A DNA stretch of 64,000 bases from Delphinapterus leucas (taxonomy: Eukaryota; Chordata; Mammalia; Artiodactyla; Monodontidae). Below are positions 47,339 through 58,850 of the stretch, piece by piece. A program made the position numbers and the translations under genes. Within the stretch, counting starts at the first letter, position 1. Every line of letters begins with the position of its first letter. Below the pieces are notes generated by a model. That model was not told the DNA's origin, did no database searches, and worked only from the letters and a program-made list of their open reading frames with translations. Location of the stretch: positions 41,884,614-41,948,613 of the forward strand of contig NW_022098036.1 of assembly GCF_002288925.2 (NCBI RefSeq), in the 5' to 3' direction.

Positions 47339-47555
47339 GGGGCTTCCCTGGTGGCGCAGTGTTTGAGAGTCCACCTGCCGATGCAGGGGACGCGGGTTCG
47401 TGCCCCAGTCCGGGAAGATCCCACATGCCACAGAGTGGCTAGACCCGTGAGCCATGACCGCTGAGCCTGCACATCCAGAGCCTGTGTTCCACAACGGGAG
47501 AGGCACCAACAATGAGAGGCCCGCATACCGCAAATAAAATAAAATAAAATAAAAT
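47339..47555 (+). mobile_element. CHR SINE, short type, with (AAAAT)n tail
   Basis: GGGGCTTCCCTGGTGGCGCA to CGCATACCGC; B-box-like GGTTCGTGCC. The A tail has become five AAAAT units. The 13-bp duplication AATAATCAGTCTA is at 47326-47338 and 47556-47568. Confidence 0.95.
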
Positions 47556-47568
47556 AATAATCAGTCTA

Positions 47569-48009
47569 ATTTTGAACAAGGACTCTATAAATATATTTGA
47601 GCTGCTGCAAACTTTGCCAGATTTTTGTGGTCTTTAGTTTCAATGTGGCAACTCTAATGTTCACACAGACTGTTTCATAATGAAATCTGCAAAACAAAGA
47701 AAGATCAAAGTACATTGAAATATGTGGGTGAGGCTGAAGGATTTGTCAGTGGAAAAGATCTCCAAGATAGAAGCTGTGATCTTTAAAAGACAGCTACTGT
47801 TCACCAACAGAACCCAAACAAAATATCGATTTGGTCCAAAAGATGAAGCTGAAGCATTTTTGCAATTAAGTTTGGATTATAACTTGATAATTAATTTCTG
47901 ATTTCCAGCTCTTGATGAGAACTGTTTCTAATCCATTTCTTGAAGAATAATATCACACGATGCAAAGTCAAATTATTAAGAGGTCAATGTTAGAAATGGA
48001 CGGAACCTT
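47569..48009. other. Unclassified DNA, weakly coding-like
   Basis: An in-frame stretch at about 47700-47900 would encode a charged segment with few stops, but there is no start, splice or domain evidence. Confidence 0.3.
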
Positions 48010-48150
48010 AGAATTCATTTAAAAAACCCACCTCATGTTACAAAGAAACTAAGACTTAAGACTAGGCAAGTGACTTTCCAAAGATTACATAATCTTTAAA
48101 GCAAAAGAAGGAAACAAATTCCATATGTCCTTACTGTCAAGTGTTCTTCC
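48010..48150 (-). repeat. MIR-like fragment
   Basis: CCTCATGTTACAAAGAAACT, AAGACTAGGCAAGTGACTTT and CCAAAGATTACATAATC resemble the antisense MIR core ('acagatgaggaaactgag', 'ttgcccaaggtcacac'). Confidence 0.45.
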
Positions 48151-49549
48151 CCCCCCCATATCACAATGCATCCCCCTTAAAACACAACAAAACCAACTGA
48201 TGTGAGGGAGTGATTTACCATATATCATATTTGAGTTTTGGCAGCATCTCACTATTTTTTAAAGCCAGTTATCCGAGTTACTAAAGATTGACAGTACTAT
48301 TTCAGTGAAGTTTATTGTTCACACGAAACCATTACAAAGGATAGTAAGAGATAGAACAAATTTGATTTTGAAGTTGACTTTTTGTGCTTAGAGCATGTGA
48401 TGAGGGAAAATGCTCTGACAGTTCAAGCTTACTCAAGCTTAATGACAGATCTAAATTGGAGCTTGGAGATAAAAGAAATTCTTTAGTGATGCCTCAGTTG
48501 TCATTGATTGCTATGAGCAATTTTAAAGCTATTCAAGATGTGAATTGCCAGCTTGGTTCTGAAAGAGGAGAAAGTGGTACATAAGATTAGAGGCTGGTAC
48601 AAACGCTATCTTGGTTTAAAAAGAGAGGACAGTTTTGTATCACATACATAGGTGACAATCGTGATTACATATAGACATTTATCAGCAGGAAATGACTCAA
48701 TGGATGTGAGTAGTGTAAGCACCAGCTGTGCTAAGGAAGATGAAAATGAAAGACAGCTTGCCTTATATGGACCACCAGCAGCAAGATGGCTGGAAAAAAA
48801 AAAGCAGTTGCTAGAGCCGAGAGCTAATAAAAAAAATAATAAAAAAACTATCTTCATAAATTATAGGACATCTCCCTCCTACTTGCTGAAAATCTTTGAA
48901 TTAAAAAGATATAGAGTTCATTTTGAGAAATTCAATTTCATCAAATAGAAAGTGAAAGCATCTCCAGTTCTACATATATACAGAAGCCTTCATGCCCCAT
49001 TTGCACTACTCATATTGAATCTAATAAGTTTCTACCTATTGAGTCCAAATAAATGGCAGTTATCAAAATGTTCCATTTTTAACTGATCTTTAAAGTCACT
49101 CTGTCCTTAGTATTTTAAAATACTAGAATATAAAATATCCTTATAAAATATGCTAATTCCTGAAGACTATTAATTAATAGATGTGCTTTCCCCTAAATAA
49201 GCTAATAATATCATTAATTTAAAAGTAGGACCCAGAAATGGAGAAATTCAGCAGTCACAAAAATAGTTTTCTAAAAAAGGATGCTGTCCACAAGTAGATG
49301 ATCCCAGAAGAAAAAAAGAAAAAAAAACAGCTCCAATAGGCATTTTCCTCTGGAACACTTGTCTCTTAACTGTGTGTCATTCCCTGAATATACCGTGCAT
49401 ATTCACATTTAGTGCTTTCTATTTTTAAAATGGAGTTATCCATCTACAGGAAATAACTTTTCCGGTATACTTTATAGTGTCTGTAATGCATCGTCCAAGC
49501 GCTAACTCCAGTGTCACTTCAGTGACAGAAATCTTTGTCATAGAGAATG
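48151..49549. other. Unclassified DNA with two unrecognised frames
   Basis: Plus-strand frames at 48384-48584 (66 codons) and 48652-48948 (98 codons) are in different phases. They have mixed, not strongly biased composition, but no known domain. The second holds a run of lysine and asparagine codons from an A-rich stretch. I do not call a gene. Confidence 0.35.
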
Positions 49550-49745
49550 AATACTCCTGCCTCCATATATTTCCACAACACACACCTCCAGCATACCGTA
49601 CCACATATCGTTTATTTGCCTTCTTCCTCCACTACAGGGTAGGGACTGCCCTATAGTATATTATTTGTCTCTGCATATGTCCCAATACTTATAAGTTGAC
49701 TAGGATATAACAAGTACTATAAAATATGTGTTGAATAAACAAATG
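49550..49745 (+). repeat. L2 3' end
   Basis: TTTGCCTTCTTCCTCCACTA, CAGGGTAGGGACTGCCCTAT, ATTTGTCTCTGCATATGTCC and AAATATGTGTTGAATAAACA follow the L2 3' end, including the last 'tgttgaatga' word. Confidence 0.6.
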
Positions 49746-50353
49746 AAAACGGACCTTATCAATAGGGTTGCACGCTTCTTTGCTCCCTATGGTAACTACA
49801 ACAGAATTTGAAATTTAGCTACAGACAACTCGGCCAGTGATTTTTTTCTTTTACATATTTCACAAAAATTTACATTTTATTCTACTATGTCCTATAGAAA
49901 AGCATTTCATTATGTCATGTATTGTTGACAAAGGAAAACGCACTGCAATTGTATGAGAGTGTTTGTATTGTGAGATAGATAACATTTCTCCCCTTATTTT
50001 ACAACAATATAGAAGAATTCACCAAAAAGGATATTTCCTGCTGGTCTAGACTGAGACTGACAACGGAAAGATATAATGTTACAGAAATTTCCTAATCCAC
50101 TTCCTTTCAGAATTATATATGATGGGGTGGGGAGGTACATCACTGACATCCTCACCTGTAATATTGTAGCTAGCATGATATCAGGAAATACAGCCACATT
50201 ACCTCATTATATCATGTTGCCTGCCAACGTATCTCCTCACACAATTCTATTATAGGAAGTTTTTTAAATCCTCTATTTATTTTTGTTATTTGAGTGGACC
50301 TGGGCAGAAAAATCCAGATGATCTTGGTAAAGTGAGCAGGCAAAATCCAATAT
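49746..50353. other. Unclassified AT-rich DNA
   Basis: Nothing recognised. Confidence 0.4.
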
Positions 50354-50366
50354 AAATCTCCTAACA

Positions 50367-50571
50367 GGGCTTCCCTGGTGGCGCACTGGTTGAGAGTCTG
50401 CCTGCCGATGCAGGGGACACGGGTTCGTGCCCCGGTCCAGGAAGATCCCACATGCCGCGGAGTGGCTGGGCCCGTGAGCCGTGACCGCTGAGCCTGCGCG
50501 TCCAGAGCCTGTGCTCCGCAACGGGAGAGGCCACAGCAGTGAGAGGCCCACGTACTGGAAAAAAAAAAAAA
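50367..50571 (+). mobile_element. CHR SINE, short type
   Basis: GGGCTTCCCTGGTGGCGCAC with B-box-like GGTTCGTGCC, ending GTACTGG and a 16-base A run. The 13-bp duplication AAATCTCCTAACA is at 50354-50366 and 50572-50584. The 127-codon minus frame crossing it is a SINE artefact. Confidence 0.96.
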
Positions 50572-50584
50572 AAATCTCCTAACA

Positions 50585-51762
50585 AGCAAAAGCAAACATT
50601 TTAAATAGTAAATTATGCCACATCAGGGGAAATCTCATAGTCCACAGATGTTACAAATTTACTAATAATATGTCCGATCCCAACAGTCTAAATATTTTCA
50701 CTTGTTTGCTTGTTTCTTTGTTTACCAGAAATAATCCAATTGGTAAAATGCTGAACTGGGGTCTGTAGAGTCTTTCATTACTTTACAAGAAAGACACAAC
50801 ATTCCTGCTCATTTTCTCAATTTTCTGTAATAAGAGAGGGAAAAAAAAGTTCATTTACATAAACTCCAGTGTGGGTATTTGTTCTCTGTGAATGTATATG
50901 TAATGACATTACCTTGAGCAAAAGCAAAAATAGTTGACCTTCTCAAGAATGTGTATAATCAGTTAAAAATGTATAATTACACTTAATGTGCCCTATTTTT
51001 ATTCAAATAGACATGAAAAGAGTCTAATATGACATATGAAATTCTACCATAGGAAATTTTACTAGAAAAAGTATCAGTATTTTGTAATGTTTGTTTACAT
51101 TGCAAAATTACTAAGAAGCAAAACATTTCTAAGGTGACAGTAGAACACTATAATTCACATTTGTGTAAATATCAAATGTTTCTCTTTTTTACTAACCCTC
51201 TAAAATTATTTCAAGAATGATATTGACGCTATAGAAAAGTGATGCCAAAATTGATAAAGTGGGGCTACAATTTGGATCTTGTAATAATAAAACTGTCCTG
51301 TGGTTTTCTGATATAATGAGGTGGACTCTTCCAGTGCCCAAGCCACTCCAAAAGAGCTTTGGAAAGAGATAATCATTCCTACAAATGATTCCTACAGGCA
51401 ATTTAGTAAATTTAAAGAGAATTGCTGAATATCATTTAGAAGCCTGAAAGAGACAACCAATGAATATATTTCCAGGAACAAACTTAAACACCAGCTCTAT
51501 ACATCACTAACCATTAACAATAAAAAGCTTCGATTTTCTGATAAATTTCTGATCACTGCTTACCATTTCAGTTTGTGCCCTTGACTAGCCTACCATACAA
51601 CAGGCATTCAATTAAGGCACTCATTCAATGGAATGACTGAATGATTGATTTGGGCTGTGTTCCCTTCATTGGTCTGAATATTAGTCTCTGTATTTTTACT
51701 TACCCTGAATTTGATTCATAATTCAGAAATTCAAAAGGTCTGGATTATAATATTTAATGCAT
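50585..51762. other. Unclassified AT-rich DNA
   Basis: Nothing recognised between two oppositely oriented SINEs. Confidence 0.4.
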
Positions 51763-51771
51763 CAAATAGTT

Positions 51772-51992
51772 TTTGGTGGTTTTTTTGGGGTTTTTTTTTG
51801 CGGTACGCAGGCCTCTCACTGTTGTGGCCTCTCCCGTTGTGGAGCACAGGCTCCGGACGCGCAGGCTCAGCGGCCATGGCTCACGGGCCTAGCCGCTCCA
51901 CGGCATGTGGGATCTTCCCGAACCGGGACACGAACCCATGTCCCCTGCATCGGCAGGCGGACTCTCAACCACTGCACCACCAGGGAAGCCTC
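51772..51992 (-). mobile_element. CHR SINE, short type
   Basis: T-rich tail (interrupted by GG), GCGGTACGCAGGCCTCTCAC, to CACCACCAGGGAAGCCTC. The minus-strand B-box-like motif is GGTTCGTGTC. The 9-bp duplication CAAATAGTT is at 51763-51771 and 51993-52001. Confidence 0.95.
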
Positions 51993-52001
51993 CAAATAGT
52001 T

Positions 52002-53124
52002 CTTTTAATAAATGTTTCTTTAACTTTGAAAACATAACAATTATATTCTCAAAGTCTTTGTTTCACTAATACTGCTAAAAATGAGACCATTTTTTTAAAC
52101 AGTAAAACATTCTCAATTTATAGAGAGCTCATTTTTCATTATTCTTTTTGCCCTTGTTAATTAAAAAATAGAAATCATTTACCTTGTTCATTTGCTCTTA
52201 TAATAGGTATTTTTCTTGTTTATTTTTTAATTTGAATAAATTATACAGGTAAATTCTTACATAAATCTCAAGCTTCCCTCTAAAATATATTAATATACAT
52301 ATTTTCATGTAAAAAAAAGGAAAGTACATTCTATCACATCAAAATACACTCATATCTTTAAGATTCTTAAGTTTAGCAAAACCAAACGTCATCTGATTTT
52401 TACACTTTCAATGACCAGGCCTATATAATCCTCAACCTTCTAAACAGAAATATACTTCTTTTTAAATCTAAAATAAATTAAATGACTAAGGTTTATAAAT
52501 GAAACAAGCCTATATCAAACCTAGAAGAACTGGATTGATAACTGTAACCAAATGATTATCTGATATAAAATTGGATTTTTAATTTCAGTGACATTTAATC
52601 TTTAGTTCATACAACACGTAGTATTCAAAATTCAAGTTTATATGAAGGTATGATTAAAGAGATTGTTCTGGGTGAAAGAAAGCATTGTAAATAACAATTA
52701 TCAAGACACTTCTGTGAGTGCCTTTTTATATGGGAAACTATTGTAGAAATTTCACTATATTCTGGGAGCATTCTGTAAAGAGTACATTGAAAGATGTTCT
52801 CTTTCAAGAAATACTGAAAGAGACACTGGAGTTTGTGATCTTTTACTAGGTCATTAGTTTTGGTTTGTTTTGCTAGTGTTTCTGCCTCATTTTTGCATCA
52901 GTATATAACAGATATGAAACTTTGGTCATAAAATCAGGAATCCAAAAAACATAACTTTCATTTTCCATAACTTAATATTTTCTATGTAGACAGTTTCCAT
53001 CATTTCAGAGCCACACTGGCATAGAGACAATGCTCTATGAAGTTTAGAGTCATATAAATCTGGAGTCTGTTGGGAGACATCTAATCCTAGGTTGTTATCA
53101 TATACTCACCAAAGTGTACCTCCC
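52002..53124. other. Unclassified AT-rich DNA
   Basis: No gene or repeat recognised. Confidence 0.4.
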
Positions 53125-53340
53125 CTCATGAGGAAGCAGTAGATATAGTGGTTAAGAGTGAAGTCAAGTGGCTTAATGTCTCCATACTTCAGATTCCTCT
53201 TTGGTAAAATAGAAATAATAAAGTGTAGCCTACATAACAGTGTTGTTATGAACTATCTGTGACAAAGTACACAGAAGATGCTTAGAATACTTAGTGTCTG
53301 TCAAGTAAACAATAAATGTTAGCTATTGATAGCTATTATC
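53125..53340 (+). repeat. MIR SINE with central deletion
   Basis: GCAGTAGATATAGTGGTTAA (A-box region), then AGTGGCTTAATGTCTCCATA, CTTCAGATTCCTCTTTGGTA, AAATAGAAATAATAAAGTG and TAAACAATAAATGTTAGCTA follow MIR order. The B-box region between GAAGTCA and AGTGGC is missing, so the copy is internally deleted. Confidence 0.65.
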
Positions 53341-54767
53341 CTAGCCTATACTCAATCTTCAATCCACACAAATTGGTGACAGGCCCCTATTCCTGATTTC
53401 ACATTGTCTTCATTCATTTCTTGTCCAACCCATTTATGTAGATCTCACATTCCTGAATACAAGGCTTCTTGAGTTGTGCTTTCTCTTAGCTATGCCTGAT
53501 CCTTTTGGACATACAGAAACCATTTGAAATTCTAAGGCTGTCTCAGGCTGACTTCCCTAGACATACCAAGTATTCATATCTACTCTACTATCTATTGTCA
53601 CATTATGTGTGGTAAAGGAAAGAGACAAAAACCATGTTGGCTAGTGTGAAGAAGAGGATCAAGGCAAATGTCCCTTTTCTAAACACACACACACATACAC
53701 ACCCCTAAGGGGTCCTCCCTTCATCTACTCCCACTCTGTTCTCCAACAGGCAATAGAATTTTTATTTGATCTGGGAGGGAGGGAGGCAAGAAGGAATTGA
53801 TACTGAATTTTTTTCAAATATATTGTTTATGGAATGAACTTTAGGCCCAGAGTTCTTGGGCTTAAGTATCTGAAGGTCAAAAGTACCATGTTTTTACATC
53901 TCTAAAGAGGCTTCAGATGCTCAAAATCTACAGTGACTCTCTTTGAGGCAGTGGGTGTCTCATAACCCCACATGGGACAAAGGGGAATGTAGTTCTAGGT
54001 AGCATAAATTCCTGGGTAAAACACAGTGTTAATATATTAAAATTTTATCCTGTCAGATACAATATGAAAGTAACACTAATGCTCTTTTATGTTAAAGAAA
54101 ATATTTAAGAATTAAGATGATATACTCTAACCCAATAAAAATCTCCATTCCAGGATATCTCTAACTAGTAAATGATTTTCAGAACTTAGATAAGCTCAAG
54201 GAGGTTATACACTGTTACATTAAAAACTTTCAAAACTCTCAAAGTTGTAAATATACAAAAAACATGATTCAATAAAAATGAAGTTTCATTTCCAAACACA
54301 AAATTCTATTTTTACAAAGGAAATATACAAATTCCATAAGTTAAAGATTGTGTGTTATATTTGCCAGGAAATCTATAAAGAAAAAAGGGGAAATAATTTA
54401 CTTCTGGCTCTTCCTTAATAAGAATTATTCCAAGATTTTAAGTTAAAAAAATGGGTCAATTTTGGCAATATTAAGCCTCCAGATCCACAAGACTTTCATA
54501 ATCAATGTTGCCCTATAGCTCTTCAAATTATGATATATTTTAAGAATGTGAGCATATCTCTTCTGGAAGGAATATGAGAAAGATGCAATATTTTAAGTAA
54601 TTAGTATCAGTTAAACATTGTGAATGACTGTAAAGCAAGGCAAAACAATCTCTATCACTAGAGTAAAATTTAAACTTTAATGTAAGTTGTTTTTCTTCTT
54701 TATATAGAAAAAGAAAAGCTATATGTGATTTTTTTAAATTTGGAATAAAATCTAGTTTAAAACAAGG
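53341..54767. other. Unclassified DNA
   Basis: A short CA-rich patch (CACACACACACATACACACC) lies at about 53684-53703; the rest shows nothing recognisable. Confidence 0.4.
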
Positions 54768-54818
54768 GTTTTTTTTTTAAACATCTTTATTGGAGTATTA
54801 TTGCTTTACAATGGTGTG
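54768..54818 (-). mobile_element. Very short LINE-1 3' scrap
   Basis: Poly-T, then TAAACATCTTTATTGGAGTA TTATTGC and TTTACAATGGTGTGT are the reverse complement of the last about 50 bp of the same L1 subfamily as 8197-8435. Sequence after GGTGTGT is unrelated. No flanking duplication was confirmed. Confidence 0.8.
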
Positions 54819-55789
54819 TACTAGAAAGAAATGACAACATCAATGTAAAAAAAAAAATTTAAGTACTCAAAACTATTTTAAAGTACCTTGTATTGCAAGG
54901 CCCATAAAACTGTTTGATCCAAAGTTTTATTATAAAAATATAAGCTATATAAGGACACAGACCTTGTTCAACTTCTCCCCTACTTAATCTTCTGTTCTCA
55001 GAACATGGAGTAAAATATGAAAATCATTCTATAAATTCTAGTTGAATTAAAGAAAACATATCATTTTGCTCTCACCACATACTTGTTACACAATGAAGGG
55101 CTTATTTTCACATATTTCTTAAACAGAGATGGTGAGTGATTTTTTTTTTCAAATAATATACAGCTGTTTAGTCATAGACAGGAATGTTACAAAGTTACAA
55201 AGTCCTAATTCAGGTAAAGGTTCTTTCCTCAGGAGCAGAGCAAGATTTCTGACATTACTAAAGGCACATGTATGTTACTGAATGACTTGAAACTGTCAGT
55301 TTAATTCCATACAGAACCTGAAACTTAGATTCAGAAACAATGACTTTTTTTTATTTCACTTTATATCTATGTGTATTGAAGGACAACCATCATGTCTTCC
55401 TAAGTTGTCTACACATCCATTCATATGGCCATGCTTTTCATCATAATGATATCACTCACCACTAAAATAAAGGATCCATAAGAATAAAATAAAGCAGATG
55501 GAGTCTAAACTATCATGATAAATAGCCCAACCAACCATGTGCTTAAGGAATACCATGAATTTGTCATGCTTTTGAGCTTTTCATGGAGGGAGATTAATAT
55601 GCCACACTGGTTTCGTTGTAGGAGGATCAGCAAAGCCTCAACAGTTTAATCATTTCCTAACTTCTCACCACTCTCCATAATTTTTCAAGAAACTCCCTTC
55701 TTACTTCACCAGGGCAGTTGATTAGGCAATTCCCTCAATCTATGACTGCAGAATTTCATTCATTCCTGAGATAAGAGAGAAATACTTTA
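54819..55789. other. Unclassified AT-rich DNA
   Basis: Nothing recognised. Confidence 0.4.
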
Positions 55790-56250
55790 AGAAGAATCTC
55801 GCCAAACTAGAGCTGATTTATCTGTGAGCTCAGGATTGTGAAGGGAATTAAAGCCATGCCGAATGAGAAAAAGTTAAAGGAATCGAGGTATTTAGCAGTG
55901 AGAAAAGTCTAAGAATGAGGTGAAGCAGTGGTCTTCAAACATTTGAAAGGTTATATGGTTCCCAAAAGGACTATATTTGTACCAAGGATAGAACTAGTAC
56001 TGTTGGCTAAGGATAAGAGTACATGTTTCAGCTCAATATAAGGAAGTCAGAGCTATTCAAATATAGCATGGGTTATACAACTCAGCCCACATGGACATCT
56101 TCACTATTTTTTGTCACTGGACTTATCCGATAAGTGTGGGTTAGAAAACCACTTGGTGAGGTTGATGTAATCCAATTCAATCATTACATTTAGGTTTGGA
56201 TTTCATGACCTTTTAAAGTCCATTCCAGCCCTGAAATTCATTGAGGCTCT
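55790..56250 (+). repeat. CR1/L3-like LINE 3' end
   Basis: AAAGTTAAAGGAATCGAGGT ATTTAGC, GTCTTCAAACATTTGAAAGG, TCAGCTCAATATAAGGAAG, a TTCACTATTTTTTGTCACTG segment, AAAACCACTTGGTGAGGTTG and, at the end, TCATGACCTTTTAAAGTCCA TTCC run in the same order as the end of CR1-type LINEs (mammalian L3). Recognised by eye; strongly diverged. Confidence 0.6.
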
Positions 56251-56664
56251 GAAACCCACTCCACTGGGAGTGCTGCTCGCCAAATTAGTCTTTGCAGGAA
56301 AGGCACAAAATGATGTCAATTGTTGCAGCTGCAGTGAGTCAGCTGGAAACTGCTTTACAAAGGCAAAGTTCAACCTAGTTACTAAATCCCAACTAATTTT
56401 AAATGATTTTAGCTTTCTTAGATGGTTCCATAATTACCCACTCAATTAATGCTGTTGATTTCAGCCAAGTTTCCACAAAAATAAGTGGAAAGCAAGGCAA
56501 GTATTTGGATGAATCAAACCATAGAAACTAGATCTTTCTGTTTTAATGCTTTCTTCAGTGATCCTAAAAACTCAGATTAGAAGGATATCACGATTCAGGA
56601 AAAAGAGGGTTGAACCGGAAAATAGGAACTCTCAGTTGTAGTCCCTACCATATTTCACTATATT
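56251..56664. other. Unclassified DNA
   Basis: GC-balanced stretch with AGCTGCAGTGAGTCAGCTGG near 56327; nothing recognised. Confidence 0.35.
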
Positions 56665-56780
56665 TGTAAGAACAGAGATCTCAGAGTCAGGTCTGGATTT
56701 GAATACTGGTTTAATCATTACTAGCTTTGGGGCTTTGGAGCTTTGGAGAAGCTACATATCTCTGGATCTCAACAGTCTCT
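56665..56780 (+). repeat. MIR fragment
   Basis: ATCTCAGAGTCAGGTCTGGA, TTTGAATACTGGTTTAATCA and TTACTAGCTTTGGGGCTTTG match the MIR head and start of the core. GGGGCTTTGGAGCTTTGGAG contains a small tandem duplication. Confidence 0.55.
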
Positions 56781-56784
56781 TTTA

Positions 56785-56990
56785 CAATAACAATAACAGC
56801 AACTACTATTTATTGAGAGGCTGCCATGTGCCTGTAACTATACTAGACGTTCAAATGCATACTTATATTTACAAAATTTCTATAAAGACGGGCATTGTTG
56901 TTAACATTTTAGAACAGAAGAAAATGTATCTTAAAGAGATAAAGTAACTTCCTCAAGCCACATAATTAGTAGGATTTTTATCAAGTTGGA
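56785..56990 (-). repeat. MIR fragment, opposite orientation
   Basis: CTACTATTTATTGAGAGGCT, GCCATGTGCCTGTAACTATA, then ATAAAGTAACTTCCTCAAGC and CACATAATTAGTAGG follow antisense MIR order. With the fragment just to its left it forms a tail-facing-tail pair. Confidence 0.55.
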
Positions 56991-57794
56991 CAGAAGCTTT
57001 TTGCATTTCATGTTAAGTTCTAGCAAGTTGAAAATATACTATGGGTCCTCCAGGAGGATTTCTTGAGGGAGCGACCATGCCCTTCTTGTCTTCTTGTGTC
57101 CTTCCTCCATCCTTCAGTCTAGAAGACGCCTGTGATAGGTAGTACTCTAGTAACTGCCTAGGGCCACGCCTAGGAATGAGGAAGTCATGAACTGAAGAGT
57201 CTGCGTCCCTAATGATTTTGTGGAACCACCATATCTGTTTTGATCAGCCCATAAATGAAGCTCTTTAACATGAGGGAGAAATATACTTCTCTCATTTTAA
57301 ACTACTGAGTTTTAGTTAAATGTTGCTGAACTTGATCCTAAGTGATATACCACACATCCAAATAAATTCTATTTCTGTGTCAGAGGTTCATGCTGGCGCA
57401 TAATATGAGAGATTTGATTAAACTGTGCATATGGTAACTACAGAAGCTGAAAAGCCACGTAGCAACTAAGAGTTGCTGTAGGTTATTAAGCAGCAGAGCG
57501 CCATAAATTTGCAGGCAGTTTAAGAAGCAGCACATATACAAAAGAGGTTGGAGTTGAGGAAAAAAGTTTGTCTTAATAAACTAAAATGCTGGCAAATCAG
57601 TCTTTACTATGATCATCCTCTAGAAACAGATAATAAATAATAAACTAGGCATAATTTCATATTAGAGGGCAATAAACTCAGCCTTTGTTTGATTCACTAA
57701 TTTAAATAACTATGCCATATTCCTCTCTGTGCCTGTGCCTGCTATATATGACCAAGCCCTACGAACTGACTGAAGAACACAAAAAACAAAAAGG
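56991..57794. other. Unclassified DNA
   Basis: No gene recognised; a CTTGTCTTCTTGTGTCCTTC stretch at about 57085 is CT-rich. Confidence 0.4.
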
Positions 57795-57802
57795 GTGATC
57801 TC

Positions 57803-58071
57803 GGGCTTCCCTGGTGGCGTAGTGGTTGAGAATCTGCCTGCCAATGCAGGGGACACGGGTTCGAGCCCTGGTCTGGGAAGATCCCACATGCCACGGAGCA
57901 ACTGGGCCCGTGAGCCACAACTGCTGAGCCTGCGTGTCTGGAGCCCGTGCTCTGCAACAAGAGAGGCCACGACAGTGAGAGGCCCGCGCACCACAATGAA
58001 GAGTGGCCCCCGCTCGCCGGAACTAGAGAAAGCCCTCGCACAGAAACGAAGACCCAACACAGCCAAATATA

Positions 58072-58106
<35 letters not shown>

Positions 58107-58109
58107 AGT
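57803..58109 (+). mobile_element. CHR SINE, long type with shortened middle, (AAAT)n tail
   Basis: GGGCTTCCCTGGTGGCGTAG, canonical B box GGTTCGAGCC, body and the long-type end GACCCAACACAGCCAAATAT, then an AAAT microsatellite from about 58066 to 58107. It lacks one CCACAACTACTGAGCC block found at 25678 and 60837, and its middle reads like the short type (GAGGCCACGACAGTGAGAGG). The duplication GTGATCTC is at 57795-57802 and 58110-58117. Confidence 0.93.
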
Positions 58110-58144
58110 GTGATCTCTGCCGTCTACTGAAAAAAATTTAAACA

Positions 58145-58262
58145 GGGACTTGCCTGGCGGTGCAGTGGTTAAGACTCGCACTCCCAATGCACGGGCCCTG
58201 GGTTCAATCCCTGGTTGGGGAACTAAGACCTTGCATGTCAAATGGTGCAGCCAAAAAAAAAA
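58145..58262 (+). mobile_element. tRNA-derived SINE, small CHR-like type
   Basis: GGGACTTGCCTGGCGGTGCA, B box GGTTCAATCCC, GGGGAACTAAGACCTTGCAT and an A tail. The 14-bp duplication AAAAAATTTAAACA is at 58131-58144 and 58263-58276. It is 35 bp downstream of the long-type SINE, in the same orientation; the two inserted independently because each has its own duplication. Confidence 0.93.
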
Positions 58263-58276
58263 AAAAAATTTAAACA

Positions 58277-58479
58277 AACAAATACACAGAAATAAATGCT
58301 GTGATGGACGTATGCACAAGACACCTTGGAAGCCCAGAGAAGCACTTCTTACATGGATTATAGGGACAGATAGAGATTAAGACTTCTCAAAAAAGGTGAA
58401 AGTTTACCTGAATTCTCAGCAATATATAGGAGTTTTAACCAGGCATAGAAAGAGCACAGGGACACTCTAAGACAGTGTA
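58277..58479. other. Unclassified DNA
   Basis: Nothing recognised. Confidence 0.35.
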
Positions 58480-58850
58480 AAGAGGATATACAAATGTATA
58501 GAACTGACAGCTTGGCACACCTGTGCTGGTGTATAATGTGATATAGAGGGAGATAAGATTGAAGATATAAGGAAAGGGTCAGATACTAAAAGACTATATT
58601 GACCAGAAAGGCTTAAATTTTATCCTTAAAGCATCAAAGGTTTTTAATGAGTACTGAAATGATCAAACATGTTTTCAAAAATTACTCTGGCAAGAGTTTG
58701 CAGGACAGTCTGGAGGTGACAAGAATAGCAGCAGGAAAACAGTTTGAGGCTATTTGTATAATTTGATTAAAGGAATTCCAAAAACAGAATGAAAGCAGTT
58801 GTATTATAGATGTAAATTGAAGGACACTTTAAAGGTATTTAAAAGAGCAG
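58480..58850 (-). repeat. L2-like LINE fragment
   Basis: GGTCAGATACTAAAAGACTA, AGGCTTAAATTTTATCCTTA, ATGAGTACTGAAATGATCAA, ATTACTCTGGCAAGAGTTTG and AACAGTTTGAGGCTATTTGT follow the antisense order of L2 ORF2 ('ttgtaggcc', 'ggattttactctgagt', 'gagtgacatgatc', 'atcactctggc', 'gaggctattgc'). Confidence 0.55.

Noticed and set aside
58066..58107. CRISPR-like or satellite array
   Set aside because: It is an AAAT microsatellite derived from the SINE tail; no spacers exist and the host is a mammal.
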